Below, in pieces: positions 1 through 7,800 of a DNA stretch of 64,000 nt. The notes under the pieces were generated by a model. That model was not told the DNA's origin and ran no database searches. It was given only the letters and a program-made list of their open reading frames with translations. The position numbers and the translations under genes are program-made. Each line of letters opens with the position of its first letter. The stretch's first letter is position 1. Origin of the DNA: JAIBJN01 sp963811635 (GTDB lineage Bacteria; Actinomycetota; Thermoleophilia; Gaiellales; Gaiellaceae); the NCBI GenBank assembly GCA_963811635.1, contig CAWESB010000011.1, positions 172,857 to 236,856 of the forward strand, written 5' to 3'.

Positions 1-594
1 CGCGAGGTGCAGGAGCCGTTTCGCAAGGGTCAGAAGGGCTCATCGGCGATGCCGCACAAGCGGAACCCGGTCGTCGCGGAGCGAATCTCCGGCCTGTCCC
101 GCGTCGTGCGCGCGGCCGCCGTCGTCGGCTTCGAGAACGTCGCCCTCTGGCACGAGCGCGACATCTCCCACTCGAGCGCGGAGCGGGTGGTTCTCCCTGA
201 CTCGTTCCTGGCCCTCGACTACATGCTCGACCGCTTCGCGTGGCTCGTCGACGGGCTCGTCGTCGACGCCGAGCGGATGCGGCGAAACCTCGACGCCTCG
301 CACGGCCTCGTCTTCAGCCAGCGCGTGCTGCTCGCGCTCGTGGCCGCGGGGCTCCCCCGTGACGACGCGTACCGGCTGGTGCAGCGAAACGCGCTCGCCG
401 CCTGGGACGAGGAGCGGGACTTCCGGGAGCTTGTTGCCGCCGACGCGGAGATCGCCGCCCGCCTCGACGCGGAGGCATTGGCGGAGGCCTTCGACCTCCG
501 TGACGCGCTCCGCCACGTCGACGTTCTGTTCGAGCGCCTCGCGGCGCTCGCGGAGAGAACCCGAGAGCGAAAGGAGGAAGCCGTTCATGCCTGA
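1..594 (+). CDS. purB: Adenylosuccinate lyase PurB, C-terminal part
   Basis: The frame is open from base 1, so the gene starts left of the window; about 197 codons remain. PurB splits SAICAR to AICAR and adenylosuccinate to AMP, releasing fumarate each time, in purine synthesis. The fumarase/aspartase superfamily signature GSSAMPHKRNP is visible at fragment residues 13-23 and is followed by the helical C-terminal region. The 3' end overlaps purC by 8 bases and contains the purC ribosome-binding site (AAGGAGG near 571-577), so the two are translationally coupled. Identity is secure; only the N-terminal half is missing because of the window edge. Confidence 0.96.
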   Translation, partial: REVQEPFRKGQKGSSAMPHKRNPVVAERISGLSRVVRAAAVVGFENVALWHERDISHSSAERVVLPDSFLALDYMLDRFAWLVDGLVVDAERMRRNLDASHGLVFSQRVLLALVAAGLPRDDAYRLVQRNALAAWDEERDFRELVAADAEIAARLDAEALAEAFDLRDALRHVDVLFERLAALAERTRERKEEAVHA

Positions 595-1447
595 GGCCGT
601 CCACGTGGGGAGCGGCAAGGTCCGCGACATCTACGAGCTCGACGAGGACAGGCTCCTGCTCGTCGCGAGCGACCGCATCTCGACCTTCGACGTCGTGCTC
701 CCGACCGACATCCCGGACAAGGGACGGGTGCTCACCGGCCTCTCCGGCTTCTGGTTCGCGCGCACGCGCGAGATCGTTCCCAACCACCTCCTCGCCTTGC
801 GGGGCGACGGCCGCTCGACCGAGGCGCGCCGGCTCTCCATGCTGCCGATCGAGTGCGTCGTGCGCGGCTATCTCGCCGGCTCGGGCTGGAAGGACTACCT
901 TGCCTCCGGCGAGGTGTGCGGGCACCGGCTCCCGGCGGGCCTGCGCGAGTCGGACAAGCTGCCCACGCCCATCTTCACGCCGGCGACGAAGGCGCACGAG
1001 GGGCACGACGAGAACATCGACCGGACGCGCGCGAGCGCGCTCGTCGGCGAGGAGCTCTTCGACCGAGTCGAGCGGATCGCGATCGCGCTCTACGAGCACG
1101 CGGCCGCGTACGCCGCCGACCGTGGCATCATCATCGCGGACACGAAGTTCGAGCTCGGGATCGACCCCGACGGGACGCTGACCCTCGGCGACGAGGCGCT
1201 GACGCCGGATTCGTCCCGCTTCTGGCCGGCGGACGACTACGAGCCGGGCCGCTCACAGCCGTCCTTCGACAAGCAGTACGTGCGGGACTACTGCGAGTCG
1301 CTCGGCTGGGACAAGACGCCTCCGGGCCCGGAGCTCCCACAGGAGGTCGTGGACGGCACGCGCGCACGATACGTCGAGGCGTTCGAGCGCGTCGCCGGGA
1401 TCGCGTTCGCCGACTACCTCGCGAACCCGGACGTGGTGCTCCGATGA
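587..1447 (+). CDS. purC: SAICAR synthetase PurC
   Basis: Phosphoribosylaminoimidazole-succinocarboxamide synthase joins aspartate to CAIR using ATP. The protein is 286 residues. It begins MPEAVHVGSGKVRDIYE, with the GKVRDIYE motif typical of the family N-terminus, then VASDRISTFDV, the ECVVRGYLAGSGWKDY block and the C-terminal DTKFELG motif. The ATG at 587 was chosen because it has a strong ribosome-binding site (AAGGAGGAAG, 571-580) and gives the usual family start; the open frame runs further upstream inside purB but only as an overlap. The 3' end overlaps purS by ATGA. Confidence 0.97.
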   Translation: MPEAVHVGSGKVRDIYELDEDRLLLVASDRISTFDVVLPTDIPDKGRVLTGLSGFWFARTREIVPNHLLALRGDGRSTEARRLSMLPIECVVRGYLAGSGWKDYLASGEVCGHRLPAGLRESDKLPTPIFTPATKAHEGHDENIDRTRASALVGEELFDRVERIAIALYEHAAAYAADRGIIIADTKFELGIDPDGTLTLGDEALTPDSSRFWPADDYEPGRSQPSFDKQYVRDYCESLGWDKTPPGPELPQEVVDGTRARYVEAFERVAGIAFADYLANPDVVLR

Positions 1448-1692
1448 GGGCGACCGTGCTCGTCCGGCCGAAAGGCGGCATCCTCGATCCCCAGGGCGCG
1501 GCGGTCGAGCGCTCGCTCAAGCAGCTCGGCTTCCCCGTCGGCGACGCGCGCATCGGCCGCGTGATCGACCTCGAGGTCGACGCGGCGAGCTCGGACGAGG
1601 CCCGCGCCCAGGTCGAGCAGATGTGCGAGCGCCTGCTCGCCAACCCGCTGATCGAGAGCTACGTGATCGAGCTCGAGGATCGGCCGGCGTGA
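1444..1692 (+). CDS. purS: FGAM synthase subunit PurS
   Basis: Small (82-residue) subunit of the three-part formylglycinamidine ribonucleotide synthase, which links PurQ to PurL. It shows the family N-terminus (ATVLVRPKGGILDPQG), the SLKQLGF segment and the acidic C-terminal ANPLIESYVIEL strand. The ATG at 1444 overlaps the purC stop as ATGA, and the stop overlaps the purQ GTG as GTGA. Presence of separate PurS and PurQ genes predicts the small-type PurL, which is what lies at 8.8 kb. Confidence 0.95.
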   Translation: MRATVLVRPKGGILDPQGAAVERSLKQLGFPVGDARIGRVIDLEVDAASSDEARAQVEQMCERLLANPLIESYVIELEDRPA

Positions 1693-2375
1693 CGGAGCGG
1701 CGGCCGCGGATCGCGGTTCTCGTCTTCCCGGGGTCGAACGACGACCGGGACGCCGCGTGGGCGCTCTCGGCGCTCGGCGGCGAGCCGCAGCTCGTCTGGC
1801 ACGCCGAGCGCGACTTCCCGCGGGTAGACGGCGTCGTCCTGCCGGGGGGCTTCTCCTACGGGGACTACCTGCGCGCCGGGGCGATCGCGCGCTTCGCGCC
1901 CGCCATGGAAGCGGTGGCCGGGTTCGCGCGTGACGGCGGACCGGTGCTCGGGATCTGCAACGGCTTCCAGATCCTCTGCGAGGCAGGGCTCCTCCCGGGC
2001 GTGCTCCGCCCGAACGCGTCGCTCTCCTTCGTCTGCCGCGACGTACCCCTCGTCGTCGAGCGGGCGGACACCCCGTTCACCGCGCGGTGCAAGGCAGGGC
2101 AGACGCTCGTCATCCCGGTCAAGCACGGGGACGGCTGCTACCAGGCGCCGGCCGATCTCCCCGCCGAACAGGTCGTCCTGCGCTACGCGCCGGGAGAGAA
2201 CCCGAACGGGTCGGACGAGGACATCGCCGGGGTCGTGAACGCGGACGGGAACGTCCTCGGGCTGATGCCGCACCCGGAGCATGCGGTCGACACCCTGCTC
2301 GGCTCGGCCGACGGCGGCCTGATCCTCGCGTCGATGGTGGATGCCGCCCGCGAGCGCTCCTACGCCCGCGCGTAG
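1689..2375 (+). CDS. purQ: FGAM synthase glutaminase subunit PurQ
   Basis: Class I glutamine amidotransferase of 228 residues that feeds ammonia to PurL. Visible features are the N-terminal RIAVLVFPGSNDDRDA strand, the oxyanion-strand LPGGFSYGDYLRAG, the nucleophile elbow GICNGFQ (Cys at about residue 90) and the catalytic His-Glu pair in LMPHPEHAV. The GTG start at 1689 overlaps the purS stop as GTGA; an earlier ATG in the same frame at 1623 would only add purS-overlapping sequence. It is the last gene of this purine block; the next gene converges on it. Confidence 0.96.
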   Translation: MTERRPRIAVLVFPGSNDDRDAAWALSALGGEPQLVWHAERDFPRVDGVVLPGGFSYGDYLRAGAIARFAPAMEAVAGFARDGGPVLGICNGFQILCEAGLLPGVLRPNASLSFVCRDVPLVVERADTPFTARCKAGQTLVIPVKHGDGCYQAPADLPAEQVVLRYAPGENPNGSDEDIAGVVNADGNVLGLMPHPEHAVDTLLGSADGGLILASMVDAARERSYARA

Positions 2376-2412
2376 CCAGCCGTGCCGTCGCATATGAAGT
2401 TGTGCTGGGCGG

Positions 2413-2712
2413 CTACGGCGCCGTGAGGCCCAGCGCCTCGGCGAGCCGCGGGGCCGAGCCGAGCTGCGAGCGCAGGCGCTCGAGATCGCGTCCCCGAAGC
2501 GTGACCGGGCCCCGGCGAGCCGTGCCGCCAGTCGTGTAGGCGAAGCGGACGAGCTCACCTCCCTTCTCGTCCTCGAGCAGTTGGACGATCGTCTCGAAGC
2601 GGCGGTCGCCGGACCGCTGGGGGACGCGCAGCTCCTCGAGCACCGTCGTCTGCCCCCAGGGCGTGGCGGCCTTCGCCGCCTTTGGCCCCGTGATCGCCTT
2701 GGTCGTCATCAC
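2413..2712 (-). CDS. Small conserved-looking protein of unknown function
   Basis: A 99-residue basic protein with no recognised family. It contains a Lys/Ala-rich N-terminus (TTKAITGPKAAKAATPW), a central part with mixed charged strands (SGDRRFETIVQLLEDEKGGELVRFAYTTGG) and a C-terminal leucine-rich helix. Two adjacent ATG codons could start it (2712 or 2709). Coding is supported by the way the sequence fills the space between convergent purQ and divergent sodC, and by the protein-like alternation of charged and hydrophobic residues. It converges on purQ with a 37-base gap. No membrane segment or signal is visible. Confidence 0.72.
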   Translation of the reverse strand: MMTTKAITGPKAAKAATPWGQTTVLEELRVPQRSGDRRFETIVQLLEDEKGGELVRFAYTTGGTARRGPVTLRGRDLERLRSQLGSAPRLAEALGLTAP

Positions 2713-2750
2713 ATCGACCGTAGCGCGGGAAAACGCACCGGAGTGTCTCG

Positions 2751-2776
2751 GGTTCGTGCCGAGATCGTCACGAACC
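2751..2776. promoter_or_regulatory. Inverted repeat in the divergent region upstream of sodC
   Basis: Perfect 8-base arms GGTTCGTG (2751-2758) and CACGAACC (2769-2776) separated by 10 bases, in the 245-base space between the leftward small gene (start 2712) and sodC (start 2958). The symmetry and position suggest a repressor or activator site. No regulator can be named from the sequence. Confidence 0.4.
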
Positions 2777-2957
2777 TCAAACGGGATTGCCTTGATCCTG
2801 CAGCCGACGTGTCAGGATGCCGCCGTCAACCTCGTTTCGCTGCCGTGCAGCTCTCCCCACGGGCTTCGACGGGTCGCGAAACAGCGGCAGGTGCTCGTGC
2901 GTCCCGGGGAGAGCCAGCGCGCGGAACGGCAATCGGAAACGAAAGGGGGAGGTAGGC

Positions 2958-3542
2958 ATGCCGGAACGCTTCCGCTCGAGGAAGGCGGTTCTCCTCGGCA
3001 TCGCAACCGTGGCGCTCGCCGGAGCGTTGACGGCCCCGCTCTACGGCAGTGGGGGCGGAACCTCGTCGTCACGGAATCACGTCAAGGTCGATCTGCACGA
3101 TGCCGCGGGCGCCGACGTCGGCTTCGTGAAGCTCACGAAGCAGGGCGACAAGGTGATCGTCCGCGGCGAGGTCACCGGATTCACGCCGGGCTTCCACGGC
3201 TTCCACGTCCACGCGGTCGGACAGTGCGTCGCGCCGTTCACGACGGCCGGCGGCCACTACAACCCGGGCGGCGTCGGGCACGGCTCGCACGCCGGCGACA
3301 TGCCCAGCCTGCTCGTCCTCGACGACGGCACGGCCGAGGCGCAGTTCTCGACGGACAACTACTCCATCGACGAGCTGTTCGACGCCGACGGGTCGGCGAT
3401 CATCATCCACGCCGCGCCCGACAACTTCGCGAACATCCCCACCCGCTACCAGTCGACGACCGAGGGTGTCTTCGGTCCCGACTCGGCGACGCTCGCCACG
3501 GGCGACGCCGGGGCGCGGGTGGCCTGCGGAGTCGTCGACTAG
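2958..3542 (+). CDS. sodC: Secreted Cu/Zn superoxide dismutase-family protein
   Basis: A 194-residue protein with an N-terminal export signal (basic start, then VLLGIATVALAGALTAPLYG). The SOD fold follows: HGFHVHAVGQC supplies two copper histidines, GGHYNPGG and GHGSHAGDMP give the bridging and zinc histidines and the zinc aspartate, and IIIHAAPDN supplies the last copper histidine; the end GARVACGVV matches the family C-terminus. All seven metal ligands therefore appear present. It would convert superoxide to peroxide and oxygen outside the membrane. The ATG at 2958 follows a strong ribosome-binding site (GGGGGAGGT, 2945-2953); an upstream in-frame ATG at 2817 would bury the signal peptide and is unlikely. 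Confidence 0.9.
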   Translation: MPERFRSRKAVLLGIATVALAGALTAPLYGSGGGTSSSRNHVKVDLHDAAGADVGFVKLTKQGDKVIVRGEVTGFTPGFHGFHVHAVGQCVAPFTTAGGHYNPGGVGHGSHAGDMPSLLVLDDGTAEAQFSTDNYSIDELFDADGSAIIIHAAPDNFANIPTRYQSTTEGVFGPDSATLATGDAGARVACGVVD

Positions 3543-3564
3543 GGACGCGAGCGCGACGAGATCT

Positions 3565-3592
3565 CGACGGGGCGTCGGCAGGCGCCCCGTCG
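3565..3592. terminator. Hairpin between convergent sodC and dapB-like gene
   Basis: Perfect 10-base arms CGACGGGGCG (3565-3574) and CGCCCCGTCG (3583-3592) with an 8-base loop, between the stops of two convergent genes. It could terminate both. There is no T-run on either side, as is common in GC-rich actinobacteria. Confidence 0.6.
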
Positions 3593-3608
3593 CCGTGGCG
3601 CGAACGGT

Positions 3609-4418
3609 CTAGCCGCCTTCGAGGAGGAGGGTGTCGAGCCCCCGCGTCAGTCCGACTCGCCCGACCACCTTCCGCACGGCCAGCAGGGTTCCCTGCACGT
3701 ACGGCTCGGGAGTTCCGCCCGCGTCGTGGCGGATGGTCAGCCGCTCGTCGGGAGCGGCGAAGACGACCTCCGTCGACACGACGAAGCTCGGCAGGCGCAC
3801 GGAATGGACTTGGGCGCCTCCGACCGTCGCCCCGCGCGCCTCCTGCGGGCCGTGGAGGTCCTCGATCGGATACCCGAGCTCCGGACGGCGGATCTCCCCC
3901 AGCCGTTCCGCGAGCTCGCGCGCCGTCCCGCTCGGGACGTCGGGCTTGGAGGCGCTCGCGTAGTCGATGACCTCCCACTGCGGCAGGTGGCGGGCCGCGA
4001 GGAGCGCCGCAGCCTGGCACATCGCCGCCGTCAGGGAGAAGTTCCCGGATGCGACGACGCCCACCGAGCGCCGACGGGCCAACGCGTCGATCTCGTCGAA
4101 GTCCGAGGCCGTGAGGCCCGAGCTGCCGATCACGACGGCCGCCCCGGCGTCGATCGCGGCCAGGGTGTTCACCTTGACCGCCGAGGCGGAGGTGTAGTCG
4201 ACGAGGACGTCGACGCCCTCGACGGCCTCGGCGACTGTCGCGTGCACCTGGACTCCGAGAGCGTCTCCGCCGAGCGCCTCCCCGAGATCCCGCCCCGCCG
4301 CCGAGCGGCCGACCGCGCCGGCCAGCGCGAGATCGGGCGCGTCCAGCACCGCCCGGACGAGAGCCTGCCCGACCCACCCCGTGGCGCCCGCGATGCAGAC
4401 GGAGAGGGGTCGGCTCAC
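3609..4418 (-). CDS. dapB: Dihydrodipicolinate reductase (DapB)-family protein
   Basis: A 269-residue protein with the N-terminal Rossmann strand and loop CIAGATGWVGQALVRAV, the VDYTSASAV and VIGSSGLT segments after it, and the C-terminal-domain motif SKPDVPSGTA. DapB makes tetrahydrodipicolinate for lysine and diaminopimelate synthesis using NAD(P)H. The PSGTA substrate loop and its lysine are kept. The histidine pair that normally precedes it (E. coli positions 159-160) reads Ala-Ser here, so this may be a divergent paralogue. The GTG start at 4418 gives SRPLSVCIAGATG and a normal length; longer starts run into the next gene. The GFA gene upstream is co-directional, 28 bases away. Confidence 0.78.
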   Translation of the reverse strand: MSRPLSVCIAGATGWVGQALVRAVLDAPDLALAGAVGRSAAGRDLGEALGGDALGVQVHATVAEAVEGVDVLVDYTSASAVKVNTLAAIDAGAAVVIGSSGLTASDFDEIDALARRRSVGVVASGNFSLTAAMCQAAALLAARHLPQWEVIDYASASKPDVPSGTARELAERLGEIRRPELGYPIEDLHGPQEARGATVGGAQVHSVRLPSFVVSTEVVFAAPDERLTIRHDAGGTPEPYVQGTLLAVRKVVGRVGLTRGLDTLLLEGG

Positions 4419-4446
4419 GCCGCGGCCCGCGATGGGCCGCAGATGC

Positions 4447-4875
4447 TCACTCGAGCTCCTCGGCTTGCGGGAGGTCGTCGGTAATCTCGAACCACGGTGC
4501 CTTCGAGCCGACGAAGATGTGCTCCGTCGGACGAATGGCAGGGGCATCCACGAGCGAGCCGAGCGCGACGTGCACGTACTCGCCGTCGCGAACGACGGAA
4601 AAGAGCAGCGAGCCGCACACCCCGCATCGCGTGTCGTTGAGATCGTCCTCTCCGTAGACGAGCAGGGCGTTCGCCCCGTCGGTGATCTCGAGCTTCTCGC
4701 GCTCGATGCCGGCAAACGCCTTGAACGCGGAGCCGGTCGCCGCACGACAACGCGAGCAGTGACAGTTCGCCGCGTACCGGAACGCGTCCTCGACCCGGTA
4801 GCTGACCGCTCCGCACTCGCAACGGCCGACCAGGATGCGGACGTCGGCGGGCGACTCGTCGGTCATCCGCTGCAC
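4447..4875 (-). CDS. GFA / CENP-V family zinc protein
   Basis: A 142-residue cytoplasmic protein of the glutathione-dependent formaldehyde-activating (GFA) fold. The zinc-binding pattern is visible: GRCECGAVSY (Cys-x-Cys), NCHCSRCRAATGS (Cys-x-Cys-x-x-Cys) and DTRCGVCGSLLF (Cys-x-x-Cys). The family includes S-hydroxymethylglutathione synthases and proteins of unknown activity, so the substrate cannot be assigned. It may start at 4875 or at a second ATG three codons later (MTDES). It is the first gene of a leftward pair with the dapB-like gene. Confidence 0.88.
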   Translation of the reverse strand: MQRMTDESPADVRILVGRCECGAVSYRVEDAFRYAANCHCSRCRAATGSAFKAFAGIEREKLEITDGANALLVYGEDDLNDTRCGVCGSLLFSVVRDGEYVHVALGSLVDAPAIRPTEHIFVGSKAPWFEITDDLPQAEELE

Positions 4876-4980
4876 CCTAGCGGCGCTCGATCACCGCGAC
4901 GCCGGAGCCCCGGCTCGTTGGAGATATCACGCCTCACGAATCTTCCAGAAGCTGCCCTAAGGCCGGACTACGGGCCCGGC

Positions 4981-5022
4981 GTTCAGCCGCTCGATGAGCT
5001 CGACCCTATAGCCGTCTAGGAA
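4981..5022 (-). repeat. Decayed copy of a glyoxalase 3' end (copy A)
   Basis: Read leftwards, this stretch encodes FLDGYRVELIERL, close to the C-terminus DGYRVELIERR of the glyoxalase gene at 6742-7113, and the similarity continues past that gene's stop (TGAACGC then GGGCC). No open reading frame surrounds it. It lies in the 358-base gene-free stretch 4876-5233, which otherwise holds only the start region of the cyclase gene. Confidence 0.55.
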
Positions 5023-5233
5023 GCGTATGTTTGCAAGTTGATAGCCCACGCGCTGCAGCGACACGTCCTCAATTAGTTCGACCCGTTTGGCCGTTCGAGT
5101 ACCGGCGATGGTCGAGTTGCTCGAGCGTCAGAGGACGAGGACGACCGCGGGGATCTCGACATCGTCAGCGGGCGAGGCGACGGCTTCGGTTCCGTTGCTC
5201 GCGTACGAATCGTGGCCGGGCAACAATGCACGT

Positions 5234-6577
5234 GTGGACCTGCCGGAAACGCGTTATGCGAGAAGCGGAGACGTCTGGATTGCGTATCAAGTCTTCGGCG
5301 AAGGGCCGGTGGATCTGGTATTCGCCCCAGGATTCGTCTCGAACATCGAGGTCGGCTGGTTGCTCACTGGCCGCGCCCAGTTCCTCGAAGCGGCGGCGTC
5401 CTTTGCCCGGGTGATCCAGTTCGACAAGCGCGGGACAGGGATGTCCGATCCCATTCGGGGGTACGCGCCTCTCGAGACGCAGATGGAGGACGTCCGGGCG
5501 GTCATGGATGCCGCGCGATCGGAGCGGGCCGCTCTGTTCGGTGTCGATACCGGAGGGATGATGAGCATCGTCTTTGCCGCCACCTACCCGGAGCGCACCG
5601 CTGCGCTCCTCCTCACCGGCACCGCCGCGCGAACTCTGTGGGCGCCGGACCATCCGTGGGGCCCGACGGAGGCGGAATATCTCCGTGTCGTCGAGGAGGA
5701 GGAACATCGCTGGGGAAGCGAGGGGCACGGGCTCGACATGTTGCGGCGGTACTCACCCAGCCTCCCTGACTCGAACGCGCCGCAATGGAGCGCGTACCTC
5801 CGCCAAAGCGCGAGCCCCGGCGCCTACGCGGCGTTCCGAAGGATGAACATGGAGAACGACGTGCGGGACGTGTTGTCGGCAATACACGTCCCTACCCTTG
5901 TGGCGCACAGGGTCGGGGATCAGGTCGTGGACCTCGCCGCCGGTCAGTATCTCGCGGACCGTATTGTCGGGGCGAGATTTGTCGAGCTACCGGGGGCCGA
6001 TCACTCGCCGTTCACCGGCAGCTCGGCGGAGCTCATCGCCGTAACGCGCGAATTCATCGACGAGGTATCGAGGGAGCCCACGTGGCACGAGCCCAACCGC
6101 GTTCTTGCGACCGTCGTCTTCACCGACATCGTCGGCTCGACGGGCAAGGCGGCTGAACTCGGCGACGCACGGTGGAGGGAATTGCTTCAACAGCACCACT
6201 CGGCGATCCGGCGGCAGCTGTCCCGCTATGGGGGCAAGGAGGTGGATACGAGCGGAGACGGCTTCTTTGCGAGGTTCGAAGGCCCAGCCCGAGCCATCCG
6301 GTGCGCCCAGACGATCAGGGAAGCTGTCGGGGACCTCGGCCTATCGTTGAGAATCGGCCTTCACACCGGCGAGTGCGAACTCGTGGACGGAAAGGTGACC
6401 GGGATAGCGGTACATATCGGTGCTCGCATCGCCGAGGCGGCTGAGCCCGACGAGGTCTTGGTCTCCAGCACCGTCAAGGACCTCGTCGCCGGCTCGGGCC
6501 TTCAGTTCGAGGCGCGTGGAACCGCGGCGATGAAGGGGGTTCCCGGAGATTGGCAGCTCTATGCGGTCAAAGACTGA
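5234..6577 (+). CDS. Alpha/beta-hydrolase fused to class III adenylate/guanylate cyclase
   Basis: A 447-residue two-domain protein. Residues 1-280 are an alpha/beta-hydrolase fold: the start DLPETRYARSGDVWIAYQVFG, oxyanion region, nucleophile elbow FGVDTGG (residue 105 is Asp where related proteins usually have Ser), acid in RVGDQVVD and His in GADHSPF. Residues 290-447 are a class III cyclase domain: VVFTDIVGST (metal Asp ~298), KEVDTSGDGFF (metal Asp ~342, base-selecting Lys), and VHIGARIAEA, where His replaces the usual Asn. It should make cAMP or cGMP under control of the hydrolase-like domain. The GTG at 5234 was chosen because the family normally starts at this point; no clear ribosome-binding site is seen, and a frame opening at 5087 is the alternative. 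Base composition looks less GC-rich than its neighbours. Confidence 0.85.
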   Translation: MDLPETRYARSGDVWIAYQVFGEGPVDLVFAPGFVSNIEVGWLLTGRAQFLEAAASFARVIQFDKRGTGMSDPIRGYAPLETQMEDVRAVMDAARSERAALFGVDTGGMMSIVFAATYPERTAALLLTGTAARTLWAPDHPWGPTEAEYLRVVEEEEHRWGSEGHGLDMLRRYSPSLPDSNAPQWSAYLRQSASPGAYAAFRRMNMENDVRDVLSAIHVPTLVAHRVGDQVVDLAAGQYLADRIVGARFVELPGADHSPFTGSSAELIAVTREFIDEVSREPTWHEPNRVLATVVFTDIVGSTGKAAELGDARWRELLQQHHSAIRRQLSRYGGKEVDTSGDGFFARFEGPARAIRCAQTIREAVGDLGLSLRIGLHTGECELVDGKVTGIAVHIGARIAEAAEPDEVLVSSTVKDLVAGSGLQFEARGTAAMKGVPGDWQLYAVKD

Positions 6578-6688
6578 TCGGTTCGGAGACGCGAAGACGG
6601 CGATCCGTGGTCGTTCCTGCCGACGACCTGACCTCCTCGTCGGAGGACGCTCGGCCCATCCACGACCTACGCGTGGGCAATGTCATCG

Positions 6689-6736
6689 CTGCTCGACTAG
6701 CTCCACCCTGTAGTCGTCCGAGAACCGCCTGGCCCC
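6689..6736 (-). repeat. Decayed copy of a glyoxalase 3' end (copy B)
   Basis: Read leftwards it encodes RRFSDDYRVELVEQR followed by a stop, resembling the C-terminus of the neighbouring glyoxalase and copy A at 4981-5022. It sits directly downstream of the intact glyoxalase stop. The region 6578-6741 between the cyclase stop and the glyoxalase stop holds nothing else recognisable. Confidence 0.5.
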
Positions 6737-6741
6737 AGCGT

Positions 6742-7113
6742 TCAGCGGCGTTCGATCAGCTCGACTCTGTAGCCGTCCGGGTCCTGGACGAAACAGATCA
6801 GGGACCCGCCGTCGCGCACGGTGTACGGGGGCCGCTCCGGCTCGATCCCCTCGGCCGCGAGGCGCTCCAGGGTGCCGGCGATGTCGTCCACGGTGAGCGC
6901 GATGTGACCGTAGGCTGAGCCGAGCTCGTAGGAGTCGACGCCGAAGTTGTACGTGAGCTCGAGCCGGTCGCCGTCTCCGGGAAGGCCCATGAAGATGTTG
7001 ATCGCCTCCTCGCGAATGGGCAGGCGCCGGCGCTCCTCGAAGCCGAGCGCCTCGTAGAAGGCGACCGAGCGGTCCGGGTCGGTGATGCGGTAGCAGGTGT
7101 GGATCAGCTCCAT
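6742..7113 (-). CDS. gloA: Lactoylglutathione lyase-type glyoxalase I
   Basis: A 123-residue single-domain VOC protein closely resembling bacterial GloA. It starts MELIHTCYRITDPDRSVAFYEALGF; the segment LELTYNFGVDSYELGSAYGHIALTVDD is typical of GloA, and it ends DPDGYRVELIERR. The four metal ligands are in place: His in LIHTCYR, Glu in RLELTYN, His in YGHIAL and Glu in RVELIE. It would isomerise the hemithioacetal of methylglyoxal and a thiol; in actinobacteria the thiol is likely mycothiol rather than glutathione. The ATG at 7113 has GGGAGGCTCC-type sequence just upstream. The 153 bases between it and the next gene carry no clear gene. Confidence 0.9.
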   Translation of the reverse strand: MELIHTCYRITDPDRSVAFYEALGFEERRRLPIREEAINIFMGLPGDGDRLELTYNFGVDSYELGSAYGHIALTVDDIAGTLERLAAEGIEPERPPYTVRDGGSLICFVQDPDGYRVELIERR

Positions 7114-7266
7114 GGTCAGGGAGCCTCCTCTGGGTCGGTGGGCTGGGTCGGGGTGAAGCAGAGCAGCTCGGCCACGTCGCGTCCGCGAGGACGAGCCGGC
7201 CATCCGGGTCGAGACCAGTTCGAGCGCCACTCAGTCCCGTCTCCGACGGACATGGCGCGAGCCTAC

Positions 7267-7800
7267 CTACGCGACCTGGAGGTCCTCGCGCACGAGCCCG
7301 AAGAGGACGCCGTCGACCCACTTGCCGTGGCGCCAGTAGGCCTGGCGGCGCACGCCCTCGCGAACGAAGCCGGCGCGCTCGAAGAGGCGCACGGCGCGCT
7401 CGTTGAAGCCGTAGACCTCGAGCTGGACACGGTGGTAGTCGAGGTCGAAGACGAGGTGGCGCGTGAGCAGCCGGGTCGCCTGGGTCGCGAGGCCGTGGCC
7501 GCGAAAGCCGGGATCGAGCATGATCGCGTGGAGGTAGGCGATGCGGCTGCGACGATTCGCGACGTCGAACGCCATCACGCCAGCCGACGCGTCCTCGACC
7601 TCGATGACGAAGCGGCCGTGAAGCTCGGGCTCCTCCTCCGAGCGCCGCACCTCGTCGAGGAGCGCGTCGGGCTCGCGCACCGACACCGCGGCCATGAACG
7701 GCTCGATCTCGTCGTGCCCGGCCAGGTCGGACATGAACTCGATGTCCTCGGCGGTCGCGCGGCGGACGCGGAATCCCTCACCGAGGAGCGGCTCGGTCAT
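7267..7800 (-). CDS. GNAT-family N-acetyltransferase
   Basis: A 177-residue acetyltransferase. The N-terminal strand FRVRRATAEDIEFM, the central IAYLHAIMLDPGFRGHGLATQATRL (acetyl-CoA loop of the R/Q-x-x-G-x-G/A type, here RGHGLA) and the C-terminal ERAGFVREGVRRQAYW are the usual landmarks of the RimJ/RimL-like group. The substrate is unknown. The ATG at 7800 overlaps the stop of the upstream EamA gene as ATGA, so the two are co-translated leftwards. Confidence 0.88.
   Translation of the reverse strand: MTEPLLGEGFRVRRATAEDIEFMSDLAGHDEIEPFMAAVSVREPDALLDEVRRSEEEPELHGRFVIEVEDASAGVMAFDVANRRSRIAYLHAIMLDPGFRGHGLATQATRLLTRHLVFDLDYHRVQLEVYGFNERAVRLFERAGFVREGVRRQAYWRHGKWVDGVLFGLVREDLQVA

Noticed and set aside
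5087..5233. N-terminal extension of the cyclase protein from 5087
   Set aside because: The extra 49 residues look unlike protein of this family, overlap decayed repeat sequence, and homologues normally start at the position of GTG 5234.
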